Assembly (NCBI RefSeq): GCF_037975245.1
Contig: NC_092575.1
Coordinates: 3,990,501 to 4,054,500 of the forward strand
Direction of reading: 5' to 3'
Length of the DNA: 64,000 nucleotides
From: Apostichopus japonicus
Lineage: Eukaryota; Echinodermata; Holothuroidea; Aspidochirotida; Stichopodidae
Shown: piece by piece, positions 1 through 12,300 of the stretch
Layout of the letters: every line of letters begins with the position of its first letter
Numbering within the stretch: the stretch's first letter is position 1
Notes under the pieces: model-generated
What the model was told of the DNA's origin: nothing
The model's input: only the letters and a program-made list of their open reading frames with translations
The model's database searches: none
Made by a program: the position numbers and the translations under genes

Positions 1-639
1 CTCAATGAAGAACTTCCTCATACTGCTTACAGCTAGAAAATTTTCACCAAGGGGTGTTTCCTGATATATGCTAACACAAAACTGCAAAAGTAAGAAAGTG
101 CCCACACAGAGCCATAGTTGTGATTCATTACTTTCAATGTTACCCTTTAATTTCCTAGTACATTTCCTTAAATTTTTGCAAAGGTTGCAAATATTGTTTG
201 CAAAATTGAACTTTAACCAAACTTTTCACACCTGATGATTGTACTTTGATGTGACAATTCAAACTCATGTCCCTTTTTTTGGAAATCTGTTTTTTTTTCC
301 ATCAGTTGTGGGGCAAGTTGTTCATTGTAAGCATGTCCCTCTGTAGTATATATACTGAAGGTGATATTGAGTCTCCATTAAGGCTGTGCTGGTTACTATG
401 GCGATAGAGCCTAATATATTTCTTTCATTTTGTGTACCAAAAGTGTGTGCCACTTTTGAACTAAAAAAGAGTAATTTAAAATAAACTTTCATGTCTCAAA
501 GAATATTGTCAGGATCTTTCTGTGCCATTCATTTTCTTCACTTGTAAAGGAATGGGCTGTGTATAGTACAATTGAATATGTGACTTATATTTCTTATATA
601 TATATTTTATATTTCTTTTGTGAATAGGCTGTCTGTTTT

Positions 640-1071
640 GTCTCCTTATCATCCCAGAAAGTCATAGAAATGAAGGCTGGTGTGGGTTTAGAATAACTTT
701 GCAACACAGAGGTTTATCTAATTAGATGGGAGATGGCTGTGAATAATTTGGAAGGTCAGCACTTCATGGAAAGTTCATTTGGAAACTCCTTAGCCTGCAT
801 GAATTTGGAGGTAAAATATTAACAATGCCTAAATGCTTTTCTACAACTGCATGTTACTGTGTAGTCTTGGGTCTAATTTTGAGAATGTGTCTGTTGCAAC
901 CATAGAAAAAAAATTATATTACTTGGTCTTGATACTGCACAAATGGCCCCTGATGTGGCTGTTGACGTGCAGTCCTTCGAGTTTTGCTTAATGGTGCTGC
1001 TGACTTTCCAGTCTCCTTATCATCCCAGAAAGTCATAGAAATGAAGGCTGGTGTGGGTTTAGAATAACTTT
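640..1071. repeat. 61-bp perfect direct repeat, copies 371 bp apart
   Basis: Bases 640-700 recur without a mismatch at 1011-1071; both copies run from GTCTCCTTATC to GAATAACTTT. The flanks differ completely on both sides and the 310 bp between the copies has no obvious element structure. It could be a recent local duplication, or two copies of a short dispersed repeat. Confidence 0.9.
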
Positions 1072-4000
1072 AGTACTAGAGTATTTTCCAGTGACCCCAA
1101 AATTGACCCCAAAATTGCCAAATATGTTCCAACAGCGATAACCTTTGAAATGTTTCCATACATTTTCCAGTTTTGACATGTTTCTTTACATAATACAGCA
1201 TGACTTTGACCATCTGAAGAGAACTAGACAGTGCTTAATTGCTTTCAAACTAGCCTATTAAGTAACAGAGGCCTATACTGAATGTACCCACATAAAATAT
1301 TAACCTAGCCCAACGTTAGGCTCTAACACAGTACTTAACCCCCCTTTAATACATCCACTGGTCTTACTCTTAACATGCTAGTTGCTACATTGACATTTCC
1401 AGCGTAACTCAATGCATAGTTTATTCAAAAATTAAGCCAAGCCACTTGAAAGTTTCTGAAAATGTCATGCACATTGCTTTCATGACTTCCTTCCAAATCG
1501 GTCACTTTATCCTCTATGTCACATGCGTGGTACGATAAACTCAGTGGCCTAACCTGTTCGTTATCATGTGAGGCTTACACAATATATACTGGCAGTGTTA
1601 TTTACTTTAGTCCATAGTACTAGCCGAGTTATGCTACTATTAGCAATGTCACTAACTAGCCTAACTTAGGCTTTAAAGGTTAATAAGTAGAAACTGTAAG
1701 GCTATACCTGGCAGATTTATCTTCACGCGTGTGGAGTAAAATGGTGGTAACTGTATCTTTACTGAGATCAGCTCCATTGAAATTGTTTCTTCACTTCTTT
1801 TTCATTTCGTCATTCCGTATTGGAATTCTGCAATGCGTTGGGTGCAATATTTCATAACATGCTTCATACGCAGTGTACATGGTATTGCGAAGATAGATCT
1901 GTGGTTGTGTGATGATTTGCATTAATCCCACTATCTAGTGATCAATGACTATCTATAAACAGAACCAAATGATATGACTTTCATTATATTATAACAACTA
2001 GTTAGAGAAGCCATACTCTGAGTAATATGACTGAACTTTTCTTTATACTGTTTTGGTTTGTTTGACACGTTTCCGAATTTCTTGATGAACAAAACAAGAT
2101 ATTTTCCGCCCAAAATCGGAAACTATTATAGCTTTCTGTAAACCATTTGTTCTCAACATTGTCATGGCAACACAAACACGATTAAGTAGTCTGTCATTGA
2201 GATCCATTACCATAAAAGGAGGCTTCTTTTTTTCACTATTCAATCCCTTGAACTTTTCATCAACAATGGATTTTGCACTTTATAGTTCCCTCCATTGCAT
2301 TAGTGTCAAACCTAATTAGTCAACTTACATCGACATATAGAAAAGTATTCTAGACACAAAATACTACGCAGAAGAGCATATTAAGTTTGTGGAAATGTCT
2401 ATTTTTGCACATGTACACATTGTTAAATACAGTCTCAACTTTCATTACACTGGTAACTCCATTGCTGATACATAATACCTATACAGAACATTAAAATGCA
2501 GAACATTATATGTCTACCTATGGGGCACACACACATTCAAGGAAAAGGAAAAAAAGATGACATAATAAGAAAGCTTTTGTGTATATAACTTGTTAAACAT
2601 CTACACATTAAAGGAATAAGTTGTAAACCTTCCAGCATCTTTCATTCTGGTCTGCAATTATATATGATACCAATCAAGAATCAGTCTAGAAGGGTTAATT
2701 AAATTGATTAATGGAAGCAAACAAGTAATCGTTAACACATGCAACACTAAATACTAGATTTCTCTCTGCGGCAATTCAGCAAGAACCAAAAAGGGAAAGG
2801 CCAAAAAAGAAAGCAAATTTGAAAGAGCATTCTTGTACTTTTAATATGAAACCCACTGGGGTATAGGAAAATACCCCAAAGCTTAGCCATGTAAAGGTAG
2901 TTCTGCCACCCCCTCCCCCCATGGTGCAGATCTGGGAACATCAATACAAAAACCTGGAGATTGGTATTGAAACCTGGAGATTTGACAAAATCTTCTTAAG
3001 TCAAATAAGACTCAGTTATTACAAAGAAAAATACCCATAATGCAATAGAAGCTGCTTTAATACCTTATTTTACCCAGTTTATGAGAGTTTTGCACATGAG
3101 AGTTGGAAACTCCACAGTGAGATGGTTCGCATAAAACTGAGTCTAACTGTAAAACCGGGAGAGTTTGGTAGGTATGGTAAAGGGGCAGCTTAATCTTGCT
3201 GTGGAAAACAGATTAACATTTCACACTTTTGTTCTGAAAGAGGGCTTCCTTTATTGATAACTGAACAGCCTAACACAATAATCATACACAGAAATACAGC
3301 CTAGGGTTATAATGCTTAACCTCATGTTCAGTGAAATGAATTCTTCTGGTTAATTTGAGGACAGATGCCTACACTGAAGTAATCAATTGTAAGGAAAAGT
3401 TTCCTTTCCAATAATAACATATGATTAATTTCAATATGAAACTTCATTTTAAACCAGTTACAACACTTGGAATGTGTAGTCTACCAATTTTCATTGATGA
3501 TTCCTGTCACATCAACAGTGCAAAAAAGGCTTGTTAGCATGTATATAAAGGAAGCTCTCCCAGGTTTTTGTCTCCCTACTATGGCAAATGAACCCTTTAA
3601 CAAAAATCCATCCATTACCACTTGGTCCACTTTTCCAGAAATCTTCTAGTTTACCAGATACTTGATTCATAGACCTTTCTTTAATTTAATTCTTTTGAAC
3701 AAATAAACCAGCAATTTAATTCAGATGCTCCAACGATAACTACAAACGAAACAAAGTTTCACGGCAGAGAAGATTATTATTAGTTGAATAAATGTTTGAA
3801 TAATGATCTGACTTTGGTGATGTGAATACCATGGCATTATTTCATCTGAATCAATGTAACAAAAACAGTATGCTTCATTTGGCACTAACAGAAAAACATC
3901 GCATTCACGATCACCGCTGAAGAAATAACGGAAATTTAACTAGTAGGCACAGTCGTTCCACTGTCCAGGTGCACTTTTCCCTACACACCGATTCAGTGCT

Positions 4001-4400
4001 TTATATCACAGCATACAATGACTGTGCAATGTGATTCATCGAATCATGTTTAAATTATAAAAAATGCTGCATCCTTCCACACATTCTCCACACCAAGCCA
4101 TAATATTAGACAACATACAATGTGTGACTATCAAAATCTTAGATGCCTTGTCAACATATTCTCCATCAGAAGGCTGTTTGACCGGCATGAGAAATATGAC
4201 ATATGACTATCAATCTGTGAACTTTTTATCAAAGGTGTTCGTCAGAGCCAAGCCATCCTTTCCTTCTAACTTGGCCTTATATTGTACTCAGTATGTGACT
4301 GATTGGCTGCTACAAGCTAAAAACAGCATTCTGAAGGAAAACTATGAATTTGCACCGACTTGCATGAACTGTTATTGCCACATGGAGAGTATCGAATTAA

Positions 4401-4803
4401 GGCCCGGTCACACTATACCGATATTTTATCGGAATACTATCCGATTTTCCCAGAGGAATCGAAACGGAGAGTTTTTCGTTCGGGTCTTCTAGCCACAGTG
4501 ATAAAGGACCTGATTTGCTATCTGTTGAGCCATTCCGATGTGGAATAGCCCTCTCCTAACTTTTGATATTGACTCCGTTTCCTTTTATCGGTTAGCTATC
4601 CGATTTCTCTTCCGATTTTTATCGCTTTTCGATGTGACGTCACTTCAGAATGTAGTCAGTTCTAGAACCCCTCAGATTTGAAGTAGGTATTCGAATATTC
4701 TACTGCATTCATTACATTCACTACCACAAACCTCACTCTTCGGCCTTAAATCGGAAAAATCGGACCGTATTTCGATAAAATATCGCTGTAGTGTGACCGG
4801 GCC
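4401..4803. mobile_element. MITE with TTAA target site and long inverted termini
   Basis: The 403-bp segment starts GGCCCGGTCACACTATA and ends with its inverted form, TAGTGTGACCGGGCC. It is flanked on both sides by TTAA (4397-4400 and 4804-4807). Similarity between the inverted ends extends about 45 bp inward and includes a shared CGATATTTTATCG core. TTAA duplication is typical of piggyBac and Kolobok transposons; which family mobilised this copy cannot be told. No transposase is encoded. Open frames across it are incidental. Confidence 0.85.
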
Positions 4804-7800
4804 TTAAGACACACCACAAACTGGATGACAACAGAAGTGTCTATAAATGTGACCTCATTAACTATATGAGAACTAGGTGCATTGACATCTCACTAAAATG
4901 TACTCAAAGAAGTTGAAACACCACAATTAAGTTCAAAGGCAAAATATTTTCCACTGATTTACAGGAATTTATTACAACTGTACATTAGTCCACAATGTTG
5001 GAATGTTCGCTACAGTATAAGCACGCTGATATCTAAGCACCAGAAATCCTGTAATGGCTGCTTTTTATGGAGAAGTTGTGAAATCAAATCTACGAATAAA
5101 AACTTTTCTGTTCAAGAAAGCTTGACAGCGAGAGCCATTACACTATAAAACAACCAGCTTCTTTATTGGTCAACCTTTCCAGAAGACTGCCAGGTCTCCA
5201 ATTGAAAATGTCTCACACTATTGGATCGATGTGTTTTCAGGTTTTTGGCCAAGTGAACCATATGAATTTCTCACTTTTCCCCAGACACCAGGACTGGCTT
5301 TTTGACAAAAGTTTGCTATCTTCCTAACGGAACTTAGGATTTTTCCTATAAGATCTGCTGAAGAACAGTATTGTCCTTTGTACCCAAAAACTATAGGTGT
5401 CTGAAAAATGGAAGTTATAACCTTTGCAATTAATAATACCGACAACAAACTGGAAGTTTCAATTCTGAAAGATCAGTCGTCTATGACCACAGAATAACTC
5501 TTAAAAGTTAGCCCTTGAAACATAAAGAGGTTGATAATAAAAGTCAATGAAATTTCAGAGTGTCACAGATGTTGTAACCTGTTAAAGCTGCTGTAATAAA
5601 TAAATTCAAAATACAAATTAAAAAAAGAATACTGCAGTTATTAGGAAAAATTGTCAACTGCTTATTACATGCATTACATTCAACTAAAAATAAAAATCAC
5701 AAAAAATGGGATGTTTAATGTTGGCTGATATATTAACTTTTGGAATGGTCATATAGTGTGTTCTTCATATGACCAGGCAAGCATGATCCAAACTAGAAAC
5801 TTCCACAAGTGACCAAACCTAATTGATTTATCATTTGGAAGAATTAATAATGTTCAGTCTGGCTACAAAATTACCAATCCCCCAAATGCTAATTTTGAGA
5901 CTGCTGTGTAGTACGAGACCTGTATCACAGGCTTTTTAGTCATTCAAGATACCATAAAAATAGACTTCCTGGAAAAGAGGAAGCCTGTTGTCAACTGTGG
6001 AAGAATGTATGGGATAACTATTTATACACCAGTAGCATGACACGTTCCCACTGAAAATGCAAAATTTGAGTTTTCTCTACTGTACAGAGAAGTATAAATT
6101 ACTAAATCTACCCACAGATGCAGTTAATGATAAGTGCTAAAGTGCAAGAGTGGGATTCATCCTAATTTTTTTTTTTTAAACTTTAAAGAAAAAAATAGAT
6201 TTTGTGAAAGTGTGCAGGTCACTGTACTATTTGTTGACAAAGTATACATGTGTATTTGCATTGAAATAAAATGACTATACCATAACCATATATTCCATTC
6301 AATTAACTTGTGTTGTCTTTGAAGTACTGCATGTTGGCCAGAAAAGGTGCATCAACTAGTTCATTAAGCCTTATGTTGTAATTTCGGCCCGATTCCTTTC
6401 ATGCAAAGTAGGTTAAGTTATACATTGTCATACATGTTATCTGATGTGAAAGTGTCGTTTCCAAAAGTAAAGGCTTGCTCCAAGACATATATATTTCAAT
6501 GAAACAAACAGCTTATGTGCAAACTCCACTTTATATTCTTGGCACCGGATGGTATGGTTGAACACATTACTGACTGCTGTTTCAGTATGTATGTATACAG
6601 AATATATACATGACATACAAACTAATACAATGAGAAGGGAAGCTCCTTCCAGTATTTATGCTAAAGTACCAGTGATATTCCATAATTTGAGGAACATGGT
6701 TATAGGAAGAGGAGGGTTGCATTTCTGTACAGGAACATGGCAGGACCCAGTGTCAGTGTCACAAGTACAAAACGGACCATGTCTACACTGTACTAAGAGA
6801 TCATAGTGCAATTATTGTCAGCAGGCAAGTCAAGTCAGGAACAATATCAATACAATTATCTAGGGTCACTCCATCTTCCTCCCACTGACACTACAACTGT
6901 TCATCTTCTCTTGCAGCACAAGACTCTCTAATCCAAGAGATACACGTTAGGTTCTGATCCCTTGTGAATTAATCCCGGCTCACAAAACCGTAGGTCAATT
7001 CACAATTGGTAGCATGCACTTGTACCACTGGCATATCATGATATGAACAAGAAACTTCACTGATCGGCAGCAGCATCAGATCATTATTACACACATTGAG
7101 ACAAAACAACTGCCACCCGTTAAAATTATGAGACACTTAACCATTGTTATGGTAATTTAGCAAGTAAGTCATCAAAGATTGCACCCATGTTCATAATGTG
7201 ATACCTTAAAGATAAAAAAAAAACTCAGAGACTATCTTATAAGTTTTAAACTAGACTCATTTACAGAATAGCCTCTCAGGAAAAAGGACCTTAGCACTGA
7301 AAACCTAACAATATGGTCCCCATTGTTAAATTGGTCCCACTTCTTTGCTACCCATCCACTAACCCACCTGCAGGAGTGTAACCATTTAGGTGGTAGACAC
7401 CAAAGCATTTAATCCATATGTGACAGCACTCATACCCAACAATGACGGAAAAATACAGGCCAACAAATGCTGAGTTTATTGCTTTGGAATTTTTAAACCA
7501 AGGAACCAAACAAACACGTGCTGTTGCTCATAAGGTGATCAAAATATTTCAATGACAGAATAAACTGACTAGCGACATCACCTCCAAACCTCCACTCAAT
7601 CACCCCCACCCATTACACCTCCTCCTCAACCACCCCCCCCCCCCCACCAAAAGACCATGAATCCACTCCTCTTTTAAAGTAAATAATGAAAATCTTGAGT
7701 ATCCTTCATGTTCTTCCAATATAGCAACTTTGCAATTCAAACACTGTGTCACACGTCTCAAGTGTGAGAATATTCCATTTGTTATTTTATGGTTACATGA

Positions 7801-9315
7801 CGAGAATCGTTCTTCTTTCTGTATCCTACCAAACCAATAGCATTAGATACAGGACTTGTACACAACAAGGGTCACACAAAGAATACAACAGTAGTACATC
7901 TGTGACTCGATATCTGCCTTGAGGATAATCATCATTACGCAACACTACTTGAGGAAGAAACCCTTCACTTTGATTCCTATTAAAAATTACATCCCGAGCA
8001 AAATCAAACACAATAACACAAACAAAAATGCAAAAACATGTCAAATTCTTTCCCTACACTGGTTATTCAGTGGCAGCACATTGAATAATTTGCATGAATT
8101 CCTGAATATTGGCATCAGGGCACAACTGTATGGCAACAAAACTCCACTCAAGTGGAGGAGATCTTCTGCAGAAATATACACTTTTAACTTAAAAATCAAA
8201 TTTAAATTGGAAGAAGCACTCGAGGCGACCTTTTTATCGCTTTTCCCCAATTTTTAAAGAGCAAAAGGTTTGGAATTGTGGTCCTTGAATACAACCAAAC
8301 CAAAAAAACAACCAGATTGTAAAATAACAACATTTTCCTGATAGCAAAAAAATCAAGAACTTATAAAATGCAAAGAATGGAAAACAAATTGTAAAGAATT
8401 CGAGAGAGAAATTGATCGTTACGAATAATTCAATGAAATTTTTCAATTTTTTCATTCCCCAATAGCTAGCTGGCTTTTCTTGACAGAGTTTCCTACTGAT
8501 AAATTTTGTTGGAAAACGTTGCAGCGCAAAAGACAAATACGTTTGAGATCCCTTCCGATCCTTGACGAGCACCAATTTGTAGCTGACAAGTAAGTCTTGC
8601 CATCAAAGAAAGCCAATAACTGGCAAAACTTTTCCAACAACACATATATTGCAAAGGAATGATAAAAAAAAAAAATGAAAAAGGGTAACGATAGATAAGA
8701 TTTCTTTCAAATGAAATGACCATCTTAAAGCTTTTTTTTTTTACTAACATTTTTTTATACTTTTTTTCTTTGTTTGTTGATTTTTTTTTTTAATATTTTG
8801 TCTCTCCAACTTGATGAAGTTTGAATAATTGAATATCTCACAAAAATCCCTGACCGATCCAGAAGAAACTCATCACGCCACGAAACTTTTTCCGACCATC
8901 GCGACTTCTAGATTTCACGAGAGGCATATTGTGTTTGAAACCAAATTTAATAGTGAGATCAAGGGTCCACATTTAATGCAGTATCTTACAAAGATGAAAA
9001 ACTGCAAGATCTTGTTGATATTTTCAAGATAAGAGAAAAGAAAAAAGAATAGGAAAACTTGAGAGTGTGCATAAGTTTGATATTTTCGATAGATGCAGTA
9101 TTCAGATATAAATCTGGACTTATGACTTTCTCTTGAGATAAAGGCCACAGGACCTCATTCATGTCCTCATTGTAGAAGCAATGCCAATGGTAACAGAAGA
9201 AGGAAAAGAAAAGAGTGAATGAATTTGGAAACTCTGATCTTATCTATCAGCTTTGGTTCAAACGCATTATGCTCCCTTTTAGTGACGCTGTATCCAAGAT
9301 GGACGACGTGGCCCT

Positions 9316-9368
9316 CTATGAGTCCTCTTCCAGATTCTCAATGTCCTCTACATGGGTTGGACTGCCAT
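9316..9368 (-). CDS. ywhae: 14-3-3 epsilon coding exon 5 (C-terminal tail and stop)
   Basis: The minus strand has a TTTTCACAG acceptor just before 9368. The exon completes the Asn246 codon split from exon 4 (A|AT), then encodes [17 protein letters not shown] and TAG. The VEDIEN core aligns with the DVEDEN tail of vertebrate 14-3-3 epsilon. This supports the exon although it is only 53 nt and lies 2.25 kb from exon 4. The tail is the flexible acidic segment that in 14-3-3 proteins lies over the ligand groove. The exon continues into the 3' UTR. Confidence 0.9.
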
Positions 9369-12300
9369 CTGTGAAAATGAATGATAGTAAAATCAGTAGC
9401 TTATAATATGTTTATTGTCTGTCCCCTAACTTGACACACTGTGGTACATACATCCATATAGTATGTTCTACCTGCACACCTAATAGACGCTGCAGCCATA
9501 GTGGTTGCAAACTCAAATTGTAACCGTGTGTTTTCCAACTCAATTTTGATCAACGGAGCCTCGCTGAAAATGGCTCAAAATTTATGACAGTGAGAGAAGG
9601 ACACATCACTTTCGTATTGTGAGGCGCATACAAGAATTATTTCAATGATTTACTGATATTATACGGTACGATTTAACCCACACATGTGTGAAGTTAGTGA
9701 AATAATTTCCTTGCTTCAAAGGGTTTTGACACAAGACCTTGATAACACTAACTCTATTTCAAATCCAAGAGAGCAAATAACTGTTAGCAAACTGTGTATC
9801 TACTGCAAAAAAAAGTTGTACTTGTGCAGGTAAATATGTAAAATCTAGAGAGCCTGGTGATTCGATCCTCGGAAGGGTCTTCTTCAGGAGCTAACCCTGC
9901 TAACTCTTCACAGACTAGCCTCTGAAGAATTAGTAGAGTTAGCATATGAACCAGATCCTGGTAGGATTGAAATGTCTGCGCCTTGAGCACCCTTCCGGGT
10001 TTTGTTGGTCTCGCATCAACCCTGACATGGCCTAATATTACATTCCAAAAGTGTTAGCTTCATCGAGATAATTTAACATGAAGGAGACTAACGGCTTGAT
10101 TTGTTTCCCTTTGGTTAGACTTATTGTTTGTAACTTATTTGCTTTGCTACTGTACATGGAAACGACATCTTTCTATGAATTTTAACACCTCAGATAAATG
10201 AGCAGTGTGAAAGTCAAATTCCATGGCCCTCTGCATACAGCTGACTGCATATTTCTGTCTTTAATGCACACACGCCAATAACTCATTTTGCATTAATTAG
10301 AAGTTTCTAAAGCGATTGCTTTATTGTACCTGGGTGACTTGGTTCAGCCTAACAAGCATTGAAGCCATCCCATGCATGATTGGATAAAGTTAGTTGAATA
10401 GTTTTAGTATCATGATAACATACTGGTATTTTGAGGAAGAAAACGTTTGTTTGCCTCAGTATGAATTTCTGCAACCACAGCTTTAGTAGAATTGTGTGGG
10501 ATCATTCAACGAGAAATGTACAACTTATTGTACAACTTCTTGTACAACTTCTTGTACAACTTATGTACTATTTGGACCAAACACCTCGATGTCCCTAACT
10601 ATGCCAACAAGATATGGCCACGTCAGTTAAACATATATGCCCACAGATTATGTGTGGAGCACCTAATTATCATTGGCATTATTAATTGAAGGGTATCCGA
10701 TAGAAACTGCATTCCCATGAACATAGGAACACACTTCCTTCGCATACATATCATTCACAAAGATGAATACATTTCCTATGGGTATATCCCGGGCCTAGAT
10801 ACAGTAATTGGGTGTATGGAGAGAGTAGACAGGGACGGTGGAGTGGGCATTTGACCAAGCCCTCTGTCTGCCTCAATCTGTCCTATGGCTATGTAACTTG
10901 TTCACTCATTTCTACTCATAACAAAATCCATCCTTTATTAATAACAAAATCCATTCTTGTAAAAGTATTCATTTTAACCTTTGTCAGCAACATGACAGTA
11001 CTTTAATAACTACTTTGCTTGGTTGTGCTCCACCTGCCCTTTTCTCTGAACCAGCTGTCGAATGACAATCAACTTTGGAACATGGCTCTGATGGGTTTAC
11101 TTTCACCTACTTCAAACAGTGTTCACTCTGTATCAACATAAATATATCTAGACCCGAAACATCAAACATAATGCTACAGCAAAAACTAAAGTGCTTGTTA
11201 AGTTATTGTCAGCTTGTGTACAGTAGGTGCATCACCCCTCATCACAATTTTTAATGTATGCACTTCAGCAACAGCCTCGATATGAGGTGACTTGAAAGTG
11301 CCTGCCACCCAAAGGCTAACAGACAATAACTGATAGAGCAAACAGAACATCACCAAATGGAAAAAAGAAGAAAAGGGAAACGGCAAGATATTTCACAATG
11401 CTAAAATTTCTGCAAAAGTTTCTAAATTTATGATAGATTCATAAAACGGTTAGGAAGGGGCGGTGACTGGAGAGGGGGTCACTGGGGAAGAGGAGAGAAA
11501 GGGGAAGATGGGGAGTAAGTTCTAAAAACTGTTACCACCATTGGCAAGACAGGTAGATGGAGCAAAAGGGAGCAAGATGAAGTCGGCTTATTAGAGGAAG
11601 AGGAGGGACGTTAAAAACTCACTTTCACATTGCTCTTCCCCGTCTTTCTGCATGTCCGACGTCCACAACGTGAGGTTGTCACGTAAAAGTTGCATGATGA
11701 GCGTTGAATCCTTGTAGCTGACCTGGCTGAGTGAATCCAGTTCGGCGATGGCGTCGTCGAACGCAGCCTTAGCCAGCCTACACGCTCTCTCGGGAGAATT
11801 CAGAATCTCATAGTAAAATACAGAAAAGTTAAGAGCTAGGCCCAATCTGATGGGGTTTGTCGTTTCCAGTTCTTTGACCGCTACGTCGCTCGCTGTCTTA
11901 TAGGCACTTAAACTACTCTCGGCTGCTTTCTTTCTCTCTGGACCGTTGGCAAATTCTGCAAGGTATCTATAGTAATCACCTTTCCTGTAAAAAAAATAAT
12001 AGTAAAAAAAGGAAAGAAAAATTTAGAAAAATGTTTGTAAATATATGTAAGCTTCAGACAACTGACTATGAACCACCAATATGACCAACGAAATGTGAAG
12101 ACTCGAAATACCAAACTTACACAAGGTTTGGTCGACAAACATTGAAACTCAAGGGTGTCTTTTTGACAAACACACCCTCCCAAATCTTCCTAGCAGTGGC
12201 ATAGCCATAGTTCAAACCGTGGGGGCACAAAGATCTGATGCCTGACCTAGAGGATGGTCTAAGGGGATGGTGTATTACCCTCTCTCTTCAAGAAAAACAA

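Larger units (their letters stand above)
1..9315. other. 3' untranslated region of ywhae plus left flank
   Basis: No convincing coding exon is visible here on either strand. The part nearest 9315 must contain the 3' UTR of the minus-strand 14-3-3 gene, but its end cannot be fixed. A minus-strand AATAAA at 7475-7480 (plus-strand TTTATT) is one candidate polyadenylation signal and others occur further left. The stretch also holds a 61-bp direct repeat (640-1071), a TTAA-flanked MITE (4401-4803), poly-C at about 7636-7646 and several poly-A/poly-T runs around 8665-8795. Otherwise I see nothing. Confidence 0.5.

Noticed and set aside
2043-2243. 66-codon minus-strand frame (RVCVAMTMLRTNGLQKAIIV..)
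   Set aside because: Looks somewhat protein-like but is short, unrecognised and without clear exon borders.
4064-4492. 142-codon plus-strand frame
   Set aside because: Its 3' part runs into the MITE terminus and no recognisable domain is present.
9840-9925. Hammerhead-ribozyme-like CCTGAAGAAG..CGAAT core on the minus strand
   Set aside because: The invariant CUGAUGA and GAAA bases are not met and helices I/III do not pair; more likely a repeat fragment.
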